Shown here in pieces: positions 34,022 to 43,527 of a stretch of DNA of 64,000 nt; the stretch's first letter is position 1, and every line of letters begins with the position of its first letter. The stretch is taken from NCBI RefSeq assembly GCF_002119685.1, contig NZ_CP021108.1, positions 5,394,001 through 5,458,000 on the forward strand. The letters run 5' to 3'. This stretch comes from Bordetella genomosp. 8. Its GTDB lineage: Bacteria; Pseudomonadota; Gammaproteobacteria; Burkholderiales; Burkholderiaceae_B. Under the pieces are notes generated by a model, which was not told the DNA's origin, searched no databases, and worked only from the letters and a program-made list of their open reading frames with translations. The translations under genes were made by a program, and so were the position numbers.

Positions 34022-35917
34022 TCAAGCCGCCGCACCGAGCGGCCGCAGCCGCGCCGGATCCGCCAGGGGCAGGACGATGGACGAAGGATGCTCCGGCGAC
34101 AGGTGCAGGGTGTTCACCGCGATCCGCGTCACCCGCCCATCGGCCGCGGTTTCGCCGGTGTTGGGATTGACGTCGTACTTCGGGAAATTGCTGCTGGCGA
34201 TATCCAGCCGGATACGGTGCCCTTGCCTGAACAGATTGCAGGTGGCGAAAGGCTCGATGGTGATCGCATACACCTTGCCCGGAAGCAGCGGCGTCGCCTT
34301 TTCCCAGGTCGCGTGGAAGCGGCAGCGGAAGATCCCGTCGGTGATGTTCAGCGCATACCCTTCCGGGTAATCCTCGCTGGGCGGGTATACGTCGATCAGC
34401 TTCGCGGTGAAATCCGTGTCCGGGGCATCCGACGAAATCGCCAGCCGCACGACGATGGGACCGATCACCGCGCAATCGCGTTCCAGTGGCGCGGTCTGGA
34501 ATACCACCACGTCATCGCGCGCGGCCAGGGGCATGCCGGGCTGCGCGCAACCGAAGAATCGCTCGTCCTCGCGCTGGTCGAATCCGCCACCGGAAAAGAC
34601 CGGCTCGCCGGAGGTCAGCGAGCCCCCTATGGTGGGCACCGGCCGCCGCGGATCGGCGGCATAGGAAAGCCGCGCGCCGGGGGTCGAGGGCGCGTCCGGC
34701 GACAAGCCGCCATCCGCGTGCAGGTAGAAGGTCGTGTCGACCGCTTCAGGCACCGGCCAGCCCGACGCGACGATCCAGCGCCCGCCGTGGTCGAAGCGGC
34801 CGGAATCCAGGCGCCGGCCGCTGCCGCCGCCCATGAGGAACAGGCGCGCGACGGGGTCGGCGGACGCGATGTCGACCTGCCCTCCCGTCGCCTTCAGCCA
34901 GCGATCGAACCACGCCAGCCGGAACGCCAACCAGTGCTCGGCGATATGCCCATCCAGCATCGCGGCCTCGCCGAAATCGGCATCGCCGGAATAAGGCGTG
35001 TTGCGATCGCCATGCAGCCAGGGCCCCATGATCAGCCGCACCGGCGCGTGCCGGCCCCGCGTCAATCCCTCGTAGTTCTCCATGGTGGTACGCACATAGG
35101 CGTCGTACCAGCTGGACATCAGCACGATGGGGATGTCGGGAACGGCGTCGTAATACCCCTGGGCGTAAATGCCCACGCGTCGCCAGGACTCGTCGAACGT
35201 GTCGGCGCGCCATTGCTCGAAAAGATAATCCTCGTATTCAGGCACGAACTTTATCGGCGAGTGACCCGGCCGCCACGGCATGCGCGTGAACCATTGCCGG
35301 ATATCCTGGCGATCCAGGGCGGCGGCGATGAGCGGATCCCGCTGCGCGGCGGGGCTGAGCCTGGCCTGCTTGAACGCCCAGGTGGCTTGCTTCAGCTCGA
35401 ACGCGCCCGATTGCCGGATGCCGCATTGATAGCCGTTCGAAAAGCCGCCCGAGTCCATCACCATGCAGGCCAGCCCGGGCGGGTTCAGGCAGGCGGCGGC
35501 CATCTGGGTATGGGCGGCGTACGACAGTCCCATCGTGCCGATTTTTCCGTTGCACCACGGCTGGCGCACGATCCAGCCGAAGGTATCGTAGCCATCTTCG
35601 CCATCCGACAGGTATTTGACGAAATGGCCTTCCGAACCATAGCGGCCGCGGCAGTCCTGGAACACCACGGCGTAGCCCTGCGCGGCGAAAAAACGGGCGA
35701 CCTCGGCGCGCGGCACGCCCTGGCGTCCGTCGATGCGTTCGGACCGCGATACTTCAGCCTTGCCGTAGGGCGTGCGCTCCAGGATAACGGGCAGCGGCGC
35801 ATCCACGCCGACCCGGTAGCCCGGCGGCAGATGGACATCGGTCGCCAGCCGCACGCCGTCGCGCATCGCCACCATCACGTCGCCCAGTATCTCGGGCGTT
35901 CCGGTTTGCGTCGTCAT
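34022..35917 (-). CDS. CocE/NonD family hydrolase
   Basis: A 631-residue alpha/beta hydrolase with nucleophile Ser132 in the variant motif MGLSYAAHTQ, a probable Asp in LMSSWYDAYVRTTMENY and His in GPWLHGDRNT. The C-terminal jelly-roll domain is complete. ATG 35917 overlaps the stop of the peptide-type binding-protein gene (ATGA), so the two are one operon and the hydrolase probably acts on the imported or bound ligand. No signal peptide is seen. Confidence 0.88.
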   Translation of the reverse strand: MTTQTGTPEILGDVMVAMRDGVRLATDVHLPPGYRVGVDAPLPVILERTPYGKAEVSRSERIDGRQGVPRAEVARFFAAQGYAVVFQDCRGRYGSEGHFVKYLSDGEDGYDTFGWIVRQPWCNGKIGTMGLSYAAHTQMAAACLNPPGLACMVMDSGGFSNGYQCGIRQSGAFELKQATWAFKQARLSPAAQRDPLIAAALDRQDIRQWFTRMPWRPGHSPIKFVPEYEDYLFEQWRADTFDESWRRVGIYAQGYYDAVPDIPIVLMSSWYDAYVRTTMENYEGLTRGRHAPVRLIMGPWLHGDRNTPYSGDADFGEAAMLDGHIAEHWLAFRLAWFDRWLKATGGQVDIASADPVARLFLMGGGSGRRLDSGRFDHGGRWIVASGWPVPEAVDTTFYLHADGGLSPDAPSTPGARLSYAADPRRPVPTIGGSLTSGEPVFSGGGFDQREDERFFGCAQPGMPLAARDDVVVFQTAPLERDCAVIGPIVVRLAISSDAPDTDFTAKLIDVYPPSEDYPEGYALNITDGIFRCRFHATWEKATPLLPGKVYAITIEPFATCNLFRQGHRIRLDIASSNFPKYDVNPNTGETAADGRVTRIAVNTLHLSPEHPSSIVLPLADPARLRPLGAAA

Positions 35918-37566
35918 TGCCTGGCCTCTTCGATATATTGCGCCGACGTGCGCTCCAGCTTGTTGGCATGAAAAACGATGCCCTTGCGCGCGGCCCACTG
36001 CACCACCGGGAAGTAGAGCGGCACGATGGCAACGTCGTTGAAGGCCGTTTCGGCGGCCTGCCGCAACAGCGCATTGCGCTGCGCGGGATCGAACTGCGAT
36101 GAAGCCTGGTCCAGCAAGCGGTCGAATGCCGGGTTGGAGTAGCGCGAGCGATTGAAGGCGCCCGTGCCCTTGGCCGCGTCGTAGGTCGCCAGCACATTGG
36201 TCAGGCCATTGGCGGAATCGCTGGTGCTGTTGCCGTAGGAGAAGATGAAGGCGCTGTAGCTCTGCTTGGCGGCGGCGCCCGCGTAGACGTTATAGGGCTG
36301 GGTGACCACGCCGTTGATGCGCAGTCCGCCACGCGCCAGCATCTGTCCCACGGCCTGGCCGATTTCGCTGTCGCCGAAGAACCGGTCGTTCGACGTATGG
36401 ATGGTCAAGCCGAAGCCCTGCGGATAGCCGGCCGCGGCCAGCAAGGCCTTGGCGGCCGCCGGATCGTACTTCGGCGCGGGCAACTTGGGGCTGTAGCCGC
36501 CCAGGCCTTCCGGCACCATCTGTCCGGCCGGGACGCCCGCCCCGCTCAGCAGGCGCGCCGTGATGGGCTCGCGCATGATCAAGGCGGAAATCGCCTGGCG
36601 CACGCGCACGTCCTTCAGCGGATTGGCATCCATGGGCTTGCCCGCGCTGTCGGTAACGAAGGGACTGCGGTCCCGCGCGGAATCCAGCGCCAGATAGATC
36701 AGGCGAGCCGATGGAGAAGAAAACACCTTGATGGCGGGGTTGGCCCCCAATTTGGCCGCATCGTTCGGCGGCACGCTGTCGATCAGGTCGACGGTCCCGG
36801 CCAACAGGGCGGCCACCCGGCTGGCGCCGTTGTTGATATAACGGATCGTCAGGTGCTCGAAGTCCGGCTTCCTGCCCCAGTAATGGTCGTTGCGCTCCAG
36901 CTCCAGGCGATCGCCCGGCTGCCATGAGCGGAACTTGTACGGGCCGGTGCCGACGGCGGCGGTCCCCTTGTTGAAGTCGTCGCTGCTACGGCCTTGCGCC
37001 ACGTGCCTCGCCAGGATGTACACCAGCCCTATCTGCTCCATGAAGTCCGGTACCGGGCCCTTGGTGTGGAAACGGATGGTCGAGCCGTCGACGATGTCCA
37101 TGCTGGCGATGCTGCGCACGGCTCCCGTGAACGGCGCGGGGCTGTTGGGGATATCGCCGGCACGCTGCATGGAGAACACGACGTCTTCCGGCGTCAGCGG
37201 CGTGCCGTCATGGAACGTCACGCCCTGCCGCAGCTTGACTTCCCAGACATCCGGCGCCGTGGCCTTCCAGGATACGGCCAGGCCCGGCTGAAGCTGCATG
37301 TTCTCGTCGGTGGAAACCAGGCGTTCATAGACGTTCTCGGCCGCCTGCTGGTTGTTGCCCGTGCGGGAAAACAGCGGGTCCATGGACGACGGCTCGGCCG
37401 CCTCCGCGATCGTCAAAGGCCGGGCCGACACCGGCGCCATCGCGCCCAGCGACCAGCATCCGACGGCCAGCACGGTCCACGCACATCGCCACGAACCGCG
37501 GCCAGCGCTGGCGACGAGCCGTTTCGTGCGGGGCCGCCCGCGCGAAGGCGAATCGAGTAAGGACAT
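35914..37566 (-). CDS. ABC transporter substrate-binding protein, family 5 (peptide type)
   Basis: A 550-residue periplasmic binding protein. After a long basic leader, residues about 27-50 form the hydrophobic signal (WTVLAVGCWSLGAMAPVSA) and the mature part starts with RPLTIAEAAEPSSMDP. Family 5 segments include GTPLTPEDVVFSMQRA and GPYKFRSWQPGDRLELERNDHYWGRKP. AGGAG precedes ATG 37566. No permease or ATPase is encoded next to it, so it is an orphan receptor that must borrow another transporter or act as a sensor. Confidence 0.88.
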   Translation of the reverse strand: MSLLDSPSRGRPRTKRLVASAGRGSWRCAWTVLAVGCWSLGAMAPVSARPLTIAEAAEPSSMDPLFSRTGNNQQAAENVYERLVSTDENMQLQPGLAVSWKATAPDVWEVKLRQGVTFHDGTPLTPEDVVFSMQRAGDIPNSPAPFTGAVRSIASMDIVDGSTIRFHTKGPVPDFMEQIGLVYILARHVAQGRSSDDFNKGTAAVGTGPYKFRSWQPGDRLELERNDHYWGRKPDFEHLTIRYINNGASRVAALLAGTVDLIDSVPPNDAAKLGANPAIKVFSSPSARLIYLALDSARDRSPFVTDSAGKPMDANPLKDVRVRQAISALIMREPITARLLSGAGVPAGQMVPEGLGGYSPKLPAPKYDPAAAKALLAAAGYPQGFGLTIHTSNDRFFGDSEIGQAVGQMLARGGLRINGVVTQPYNVYAGAAAKQSYSAFIFSYGNSTSDSANGLTNVLATYDAAKGTGAFNRSRYSNPAFDRLLDQASSQFDPAQRNALLRQAAETAFNDVAIVPLYFPVVQWAARKGIVFHANKLERTSAQYIEEARQ

Positions 37567-37681
37567 TTGGTCGTCATCTCCTGTGCATGGATAAGGCGGC
37601 TGGCCGGCGCGAGCGCCGGTCATACGGGTCATGGCATCTGTCATGGGCATCTTGCGTCCATCCCCTCGCAGCGACAACGCT

Positions 37682-37696
37682 ATGCTTAGGCCGCAT
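37682..37696. promoter_or_regulatory. Candidate LysR box between divergent genes
   Basis: ATGC-N7-GCAT contains the T-N11-A pattern of LysR-type operators (T at 37683, A at 37695). It lies between the binding-protein gene and the divergent LysR gene, 75 bases before the LysR ATG. This is the typical position for autoregulation plus control of the divergent operon. Confidence 0.45.
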
Positions 37697-37770
37697 GCGC
37701 CTATGCGCTTTGCGGGAAATTAAGTGTTTACCCTGCCCTGCCCGCACAGGAACTTACGCCTTCCCACGCC

Positions 37771-38715
37771 ATGACGATGAACTACAAGCAGCTGGAAGCC
37801 TTCCGCGCCTTCATGTCCGCCGGCTCGACCATCGAGGCCGCCGACCGGCTGGGCCTGTCGCAGTCCGCCGTCAGCCGACTGCTCAGCCAGTTCGAAGCCG
37901 ACCTCGGCATCGCGCTGTTCGTGCGGCGCAAGGGCCGCCTGCATCCGACCGCCGAAGCCGAGTACCTGTTGCCTGACGTGGAACAGATGATGGCGGGCGC
38001 GGCCGGATTCCAGCGCCACGTCAACCAACTCAGATTGGGCGGCAGCCGCCGCACCCTGCTGCGCGTACAGATGCCGACCACCGTGGCCCACCTGATCATG
38101 CCGCAGGTCGCGCGGCGCTTCATGGCGGATCATCCGGATGCCGTCCTGGAGGTCTTTTCAGGCGCCTACGAGCACGGCGAGATTTCGGTGCTGGGCCGCG
38201 AGGCCGATGTCTCGTTCCTGCGCCTGCCCACGCAGCACAGTGGCCTGGCGACCGTGCCCCTGATGTCGACGGAGGCCGTCTGCATACTGCCGCGCGGCCA
38301 CCGCCTGCTGGCGCTATCCGAAATCACCGCCGCCGACCTGGACGACGTCGACGTGGTCCTGCTGGGCCGCCAACGCCCCCTGCGCGATGACATCGACCAC
38401 GTCTTCCGCCAGGCCCGTGCACGACCGCGCGTCCGCGCGGAAGTGCATTCGGTGGAAATGGCGTGCAGGTTCGTCGCGCAAGGCCTGGGCGTATCCATCG
38501 TCAACGGCCTGCTCGCCAGCCTGGACCACAATCCCGAGATCGAGCGCCGGCCCTTCCGCCCCGCCATGGAATACCGCCTGGGTATCGCGACGCTGGAAGG
38601 CCAGGAGCCGCATCCGCTGGTACCGGCGCTGACCGCGCACGTCATCGACGCGATCCGGGGCACCGCGGCGCCAGAGGTGTACCGCTTGCTGGAAACGGGC
38701 CTGCCATCGCAGTAG
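37771..38715 (+). CDS. LysR-family transcriptional regulator
   Basis: A 314-residue LysR regulator. The N-terminal winged helix is clear (QLEAFRAFMSAGSTIEAADRLGLSQSAVSRLLSQFEADLGIALFVRRKGRLHPTAEA) and is followed by the two-lobe ligand domain. It is divergent from the binding-protein/CocE operon, the classical arrangement for control of the neighbouring operon. The ligand is probably the substrate of that operon. Confidence 0.92.
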   Translation: MTMNYKQLEAFRAFMSAGSTIEAADRLGLSQSAVSRLLSQFEADLGIALFVRRKGRLHPTAEAEYLLPDVEQMMAGAAGFQRHVNQLRLGGSRRTLLRVQMPTTVAHLIMPQVARRFMADHPDAVLEVFSGAYEHGEISVLGREADVSFLRLPTQHSGLATVPLMSTEAVCILPRGHRLLALSEITAADLDDVDVVLLGRQRPLRDDIDHVFRQARARPRVRAEVHSVEMACRFVAQGLGVSIVNGLLASLDHNPEIERRPFRPAMEYRLGIATLEGQEPHPLVPALTAHVIDAIRGTAAPEVYRLLETGLPSQ

Positions 38716-38733
38716 CCAGGCTGCTCGGCGCGA

Positions 38734-38760
38734 GGCGCCAATTGCCAGGTGCCAGGCGCC
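38734..38760. terminator. Possible bidirectional terminator between convergent LysR genes
   Basis: Two GGCGCC hexamers (38734-38739 and 38755-38760) can pair across 15 bases in the 54-base gap between two convergent genes. There is no T-run and the stem is short. Position is the main argument. Confidence 0.25.
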
Positions 38761-38769
38761 GCACATGCG

Positions 38770-39735
38770 CTAATCGAGCACGGTAGGGACGGGCGAGCGC
38801 TGCTCCATGAACAACTCGGCGATGACGCCGCGCAGCCAGCGCGTGCCATCGTCCTGATGGCTGCGTTCATGCCAGAACTGCTTCACCTCGAAGCTGGGCG
38901 GCGTTTCGAGCGGCAGCGGAAGAATCTTGATGCGCCGCTGCGGCGCCATGATGCGCGCCACCGTGCTGGGGATGACGGCCAGCAGGTCGCTGGTCTCGAT
39001 GATATCGGGCACCACCGTGAAATGCGGCACGCGCAACGCGATGTGGCGCCGCAGCCCCTGTTTTTCCAGGTACTGCTCGATCAGCGTCGTGGTGGAAGAT
39101 TGCGGCGAAACGCGGCTGTACCGCGAGCCCGCCGGTTCTATCATCACATGCGATTCCGCCGCGAATTGCTGGATGTCCAGGCGCTGGCCGATGCGCGGAT
39201 GGCCGGCCCGCAACAGGCAGACATAGTGATCGCCGAACAGGCGCTGCTGATAGAAGCCCGCGGACAGCGCCGGCAGGAAACCGATGGCCAGGTCGGCCTC
39301 TTCGGCCTCCAGCGCGTCGCGATACCCTTCGCGCGGCCGTTGCAGCACGCGCAGGCTGATACCCGGCGCCACCTCGGTCAAATGCTTCATCAGGCGCGGC
39401 AGGAAGACCACCTCGCCAAGGTCGCTCAGCAGCACCTCGAAGGTGCGGCCTGATTGCGCGGGGTCGAAGGGGACGGCATTCTGCAGTCCCGCCTGCAGCA
39501 CGGAGAGGCCGGCACGCACGCTGGGCGCGATGCGCAGCGCGAAGGGCGTGGGCTCCATGCCCGTCTTGACCCTGACGAACAGCGGGTCGCCGCACAGCTG
39601 CCTGAGCCGCACCAGCGCATGGCTCATCGAAGGCTGCGACAGCCCCACCCGCACGCCCGCGCGCGTCACGTTGCGCTCCTGCATCATTGCGTCGAATGCC
39701 ACCAGCAGATTCAGATCGATGTTCTCGATATTCAT
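38770..39735 (-). CDS. LysR-family transcriptional regulator (NodD/NahR-like)
   Basis: A 321-residue LysR protein with the subgroup start MNIENIDLNLLVAFDAMMQERNVTRAGVRVGLSQPSMSHALVRLR, typical of the NodD/NahR branch that senses aromatic or acidic ligands. It lies 46 bases after the acyl-CoA dehydrogenase stop, in the same direction, as the last gene of the operon running from 50968. The dyad at 51082-51098 is its likely operator. Confidence 0.92.
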   Translation of the reverse strand: MNIENIDLNLLVAFDAMMQERNVTRAGVRVGLSQPSMSHALVRLRQLCGDPLFVRVKTGMEPTPFALRIAPSVRAGLSVLQAGLQNAVPFDPAQSGRTFEVLLSDLGEVVFLPRLMKHLTEVAPGISLRVLQRPREGYRDALEAEEADLAIGFLPALSAGFYQQRLFGDHYVCLLRAGHPRIGQRLDIQQFAAESHVMIEPAGSRYSRVSPQSSTTTLIEQYLEKQGLRRHIALRVPHFTVVPDIIETSDLLAVIPSTVARIMAPQRRIKILPLPLETPPSFEVKQFWHERSHQDDGTRWLRGVIAELFMEQRSPVPTVLD

Positions 39736-39781
39736 CGTTGTGTCCGTAGCGCGACTCCATACGCGGTGGCGGCGCGACGCG

Positions 39782-40954
39782 TCAGGTATCGAAGCGGTTC
39801 ACCCCCTGCCGGCCGGACAGCACGCCCGTGGAAATGATCATCCGCTGCATCTCGGACGACCCTTCGGTAATGGTCCGGCTGCGCGCGTCGCGGAACATGA
39901 GCTCCAGCGGCAGTTCACGCGACAGCCCCATGCCGCCGTGTATCTGGATCGCCCGGTCGACGACCCTGACCAGCATCTCGTCCGCGTAGAGCTTCACCGC
40001 GGAAGCTTCCAGATGATAGTTCAGTCCCTGTTCGGCTTTCCAGGCCGCATGGTAGACCATGGCACGCGCCGCATGCAGTTCCACCGTCGAATCCGCGATC
40101 GTCCATTGGATGGCCTGGCGCTGGGCGAGCGGCTGGCCGAAAGTCTGGCGCGAATTGGCGTAGGCGATGGCGAGGTCCAGCGCCCGCTGCGCCCGCCCGA
40201 TCGCCTTGGGGCCATGGATCAGGCGGCCCATATCGAGGAACTCGCGCGCCAGCTCCCATCCTTTGCCCACGCCGCCGACGACCTGCGTCGCCGGCACCCG
40301 GACGTCATGGAGCAGCAGCTCCCACGGCCGATCCGGCGACATCAGCTCGAAACTCTGGCCCAGCCGCAGGCCGGGCGTACCGCGGTCTACCAGGAAGCAC
40401 GACACGCCCGCGTCCTTGCCCTGCACGATCGTCCGGGCAAACAGCTGCACGAAGTCCGCCTTGTCCGCGCCCGTGATGAATATCTTGGCGCCGTTGATGA
40501 CGAAGTCCCCGCCATCGGCCACCGCCGTGGTCTTCATGCCAGCCGGGTCCGAGCCCGCGCCGGCTTCCGTCAGGGCGAAACAGGTGCGCCGGGTCCCCTG
40601 CACCACCGGCATCAGGTACCGCGCCTTCTGCCGTTCATCGCAATGAAACAGCACCGGCCCGAGGTACGGCGTGAAAACCGTCGGGGCGCGGAACGAAGGC
40701 ACGTTGCAGCGCGCCAATTCCTCGAAGACCACGCACATGCCGACGGCGCCGACACCGCCGCCACCCACCGTTTCCGGCAGGTCGAAGGCCCAGAAGCCGA
40801 GCTGCCTGGCCTTGTCCTGCAGCGCCTGCCTGACGTCGTCCGGGATGTCCGGCTCGTTCGCGTAGCGGGCTTCCAGCGGCAGCAGTTCCTCGGCCACGAA
40901 GCGGCGGGCGGAGTCGCGCAACAGGCGCAGCTCGGGGGACAATTCGAAATCCAT
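39782..40954 (-). CDS. Acyl-CoA dehydrogenase
   Basis: A 390-residue flavoenzyme with family segments FALTEAGAGSDPAGMKTTAV (FAD-binding) and YADEMLVRVVDRAIQIHGGMGLSRELPLELMFRDARSRTITEGSSEMQRMII. The Glu expected in the catalytic region fits the long-chain/IVD-like layout. GGAG precedes ATG 40954. It is one of two acyl-CoA dehydrogenases in the operon, and the two are clearly different in sequence, so successive or alternative desaturation steps are likely. Confidence 0.92.
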   Translation of the reverse strand: MDFELSPELRLLRDSARRFVAEELLPLEARYANEPDIPDDVRQALQDKARQLGFWAFDLPETVGGGGVGAVGMCVVFEELARCNVPSFRAPTVFTPYLGPVLFHCDERQKARYLMPVVQGTRRTCFALTEAGAGSDPAGMKTTAVADGGDFVINGAKIFITGADKADFVQLFARTIVQGKDAGVSCFLVDRGTPGLRLGQSFELMSPDRPWELLLHDVRVPATQVVGGVGKGWELAREFLDMGRLIHGPKAIGRAQRALDLAIAYANSRQTFGQPLAQRQAIQWTIADSTVELHAARAMVYHAAWKAEQGLNYHLEASAVKLYADEMLVRVVDRAIQIHGGMGLSRELPLELMFRDARSRTITEGSSEMQRMIISTGVLSGRQGVNRFDT

Positions 40955-40969
40955 GGGCGGCTCCGTCGC

Positions 40970-41947
40970 TCAGTCCAGCGTGACCTTCAGGCCGCGGATG
41001 ATGTGTTCGTACGCCTGGCGGTCCTTAGCCAGGAAGCGCCCGAAGTCCTCCGGTCCCTGGCCCAGGGGCTCCAGGCCCACGCTGGTGATGAACTTCTCCT
41101 GGAACGCGGGCTGCGCCACCACTTGCCGCACGTCATCGGCGATCTTGCGGACCACGGCGGGCGGCGTGCCCGCCGGCGCGATCAGGCCGAACCACGACTG
41201 CGCCACCATCGCGGGAAAACCCAGTTCCGCGAATGTGGACGTGTCCGGGAACGCCGCGATGCGTTGCGGCGCGGCCACCGCCAGCAGACGCACCTTGTCG
41301 GCGCGCACCATGGGAATCGACGGCGGCACGCCCACCATCGCCATGTTGATCTGCCCGCCCACCAGGGCCGTCATGACGTCGGCCACACCCTTGTACGGCA
41401 CATGCGTCAGTTCGATGCCGGCCTGCTCGGAAAGCGTGGCCGCATCCAGATGCGCCTTGCTGCCCTGCCCGTACGATCCATAGGTGACCTGGCCCGGCCG
41501 CGCCTTGGCGTGCGCGACCAGTTCCTGCACGCTGCTTGCGGGAAAGTCCTTGCTGACCAACAGGACCTCGCGTGTCTGCGCCACACTGGCCACCGGCGTG
41601 AAATCCTTGACCGGGTCGTAGGGAAGCTTGCGGTACAGGTACTGGTTGGCCGATACGGTGGGATCGTTGGCCATCAGCAGCGTGTAGCCGTCCGGCTGCG
41701 AGCGCGCCACGTACTCGGCGGCGATGATGGTGTTGGCGCCGGGGCGGTTCTCCACCACGACGGGCTGCGACCAGCGCGCGCCCAATTCCTGCGCCAGGCC
41801 GCGGGCCAGGACGTCGGCCAGCCCGCCCGCCGTGAAGGGCACCACGATGCGCACCATCTTCACGGGAAACGCCTGGTCCGGCGCCGCCTGTGCCGCGCCC
41901 AGCAACAGCGCGGCGGCGCCCGCCGCCAGCATCCTGGACATGTTCAT
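40970..41947 (-). CDS. Bug-family (TctC-like) solute receptor
   Basis: A 325-residue periplasmic protein: signal peptide MNMSRMLAAGAAALLLGAAQA and signature VKMVRIVVPFTAGGLADVLARGLAQELG. GAGGAG precedes ATG 41947. It is one of three Bug genes in this operon, none with membrane partners. Probably binds a carboxylate. Confidence 0.92.
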   Translation of the reverse strand: MNMSRMLAAGAAALLLGAAQAAPDQAFPVKMVRIVVPFTAGGLADVLARGLAQELGARWSQPVVVENRPGANTIIAAEYVARSQPDGYTLLMANDPTVSANQYLYRKLPYDPVKDFTPVASVAQTREVLLVSKDFPASSVQELVAHAKARPGQVTYGSYGQGSKAHLDAATLSEQAGIELTHVPYKGVADVMTALVGGQINMAMVGVPPSIPMVRADKVRLLAVAAPQRIAAFPDTSTFAELGFPAMVAQSWFGLIAPAGTPPAVVRKIADDVRQVVAQPAFQEKFITSVGLEPLGQGPEDFGRFLAKDRQAYEHIIRGLKVTLD

Positions 41948-41976
41948 GCGTATCTCCTCTTCTCGTTATGGATACG

Positions 41977-43527
41977 TCAGGCGACCTGGCGGCCGCCCTG
42001 CCAGTACGGCGCCCGCAAGGCCTTCTTGTCGATCTTGTTGGTGCTGGGCAGGCGCGGCAGCGCTTCCATGAACTCGATGCTGCGCGGCTTCTTGTAGCCG
42101 GCGATGAGGCCGCGGCAATGTTCGACCAGCGCCGCTTCGTCCGTCCGCGCGCCGGGCTGCAAGACCACGAGGGCCTTGACCGACTCGCCCCATTTGTCGT
42201 CGGGCACGCCGATCACCGCGGCTTCCCGGACCGCCGGGTGCAGCAGCAGGGCTTCCTCGACCTCGCGCGAGTAGATGTTCTCGCCGCCGGAGATGATCAT
42301 GTCCTTCTTGCGATCGACGATGAACAGATAGCCCTCCGCATCGAAATGGCCCAGGTCGCCGGTCTTCATCCAGCCGTCCGCCAGCGCCGCGGCCGTTTCC
42401 AGCGGCTTGCGCCAATATCCCTGCATGAGCGCGGCGGACCGCATCTGGATCTCGCCCACCTGGCCGTCCGGCAGCACGGCGCCGTCCTCGCCGACGATGC
42501 GGATGTCCACGCCCAGGATGGGTTGGCCGGCCGAAGCCATGCGCGCCGACTGCTCCGGCGTGCCGTCCGGCAGATGCTGGTGCTTCAACAGCACCGTTCC
42601 CGGCCCGTGCTCGGTCATGCCATACGCCTGCATGAAAATCGGGCCGAAGGTCGCGCGCGCCCGCCGCGACAGCGCCACCGACATGGGCGCGGAGGCATAG
42701 CACACCATCTTCAGGCTCGATACGTCGCAAGGCGTGGCGGCCTGCACGTCGACCATGGCCTGGATCATGATGGGCGCGAAGTGCGCCGCGGTGACGCGCT
42801 GCGCCTCGATGCTGGACAGGATCTCGCCGGGATCGAACCTGGCATGCAGCACGATGGTCGCGCCGCAGATCAGATAGCTCAGGAGTTCGGTGGTACCGCC
42901 GATGTGATACATCGGCATCACGACCAGCATGCGGTCGTCCTGCCCGGCCGAGTGGGTAAGCGCGAGCATGCGCGCCTGTTCGACCTGCGCGGCATTACCC
43001 AGCATGACGCCCTTGGGCACGCCCGTGGTGCCGCTGGTGTAAATGAGAAACAGCGTGTCCTCGTCGCGGGCACGCAGGCCGGGGACCTCGGTGCCGGCGC
43101 GCGCCAGCGCCTGCTCATAGCCGTCGCCCCCCACATCGCTGTCCAGGCACAGCACCTGCACATCCGCCGGCAGGTCCCCGCGCAACGCCGCCACGCGCTC
43201 GGCATACGCGGACTCGTAGACCAGCAGGCTGGGTTCGCAATCGCGCAAGATGGCGGCCTGGTCGGCCTGCGCAAGCCGGTAGTTCAGGCCCACGGCGATG
43301 AAGCCGCACGTGCCCGCCGCGGCATACAGCTCCAGATACTGCGGACAGTTCTGCGCCAGGATGACGATCCTGCTGCCGCGCCGCAGTCCCATGCCGATCA
43401 GGGCATTGCACAGCCGCCGGACTCGTTTGGCGAATTCACCGTGGCTGATGCTGCGCCCTTCGAAAACGAAGGCAGGGTGGTCGCGGTGGCAGCGCGCGTT
43501 GCGGTCGATGACGTCGCCGAGAATCAT
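41977..43527 (-). CDS. AMP-dependent acyl-CoA ligase
   Basis: A 516-residue ANL-superfamily ligase with P-loop LIYTSGTTGVPKGVM, motif MYHIGGTTELL, QAYGMTEHGP and the C-terminal hinge and catalytic Lys region (GWMKTGDLGHFDAEGYLFIVDRKKDMI, then LPSTNKIDKKAL). It activates the pathway acid to its CoA thioester using ATP. ATG 43527 overlaps the stop of the MaoC-like gene by four bases. Confidence 0.92.
   Translation of the reverse strand: MILGDVIDRNARCHRDHPAFVFEGRSISHGEFAKRVRRLCNALIGMGLRRGSRIVILAQNCPQYLELYAAAGTCGFIAVGLNYRLAQADQAAILRDCEPSLLVYESAYAERVAALRGDLPADVQVLCLDSDVGGDGYEQALARAGTEVPGLRARDEDTLFLIYTSGTTGVPKGVMLGNAAQVEQARMLALTHSAGQDDRMLVVMPMYHIGGTTELLSYLICGATIVLHARFDPGEILSSIEAQRVTAAHFAPIMIQAMVDVQAATPCDVSSLKMVCYASAPMSVALSRRARATFGPIFMQAYGMTEHGPGTVLLKHQHLPDGTPEQSARMASAGQPILGVDIRIVGEDGAVLPDGQVGEIQMRSAALMQGYWRKPLETAAALADGWMKTGDLGHFDAEGYLFIVDRKKDMIISGGENIYSREVEEALLLHPAVREAAVIGVPDDKWGESVKALVVLQPGARTDEAALVEHCRGLIAGYKKPRSIEFMEALPRLPSTNKIDKKALRAPYWQGGRQVA

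Noticed and set aside
34014..34030. Terminator between the phosphorylase and CocE genes (GCGGC-N7-GCCGC)
   Set aside because: The stem is only five bases, lies partly in coding sequence and has no T-run; it is expected by chance in this base composition.
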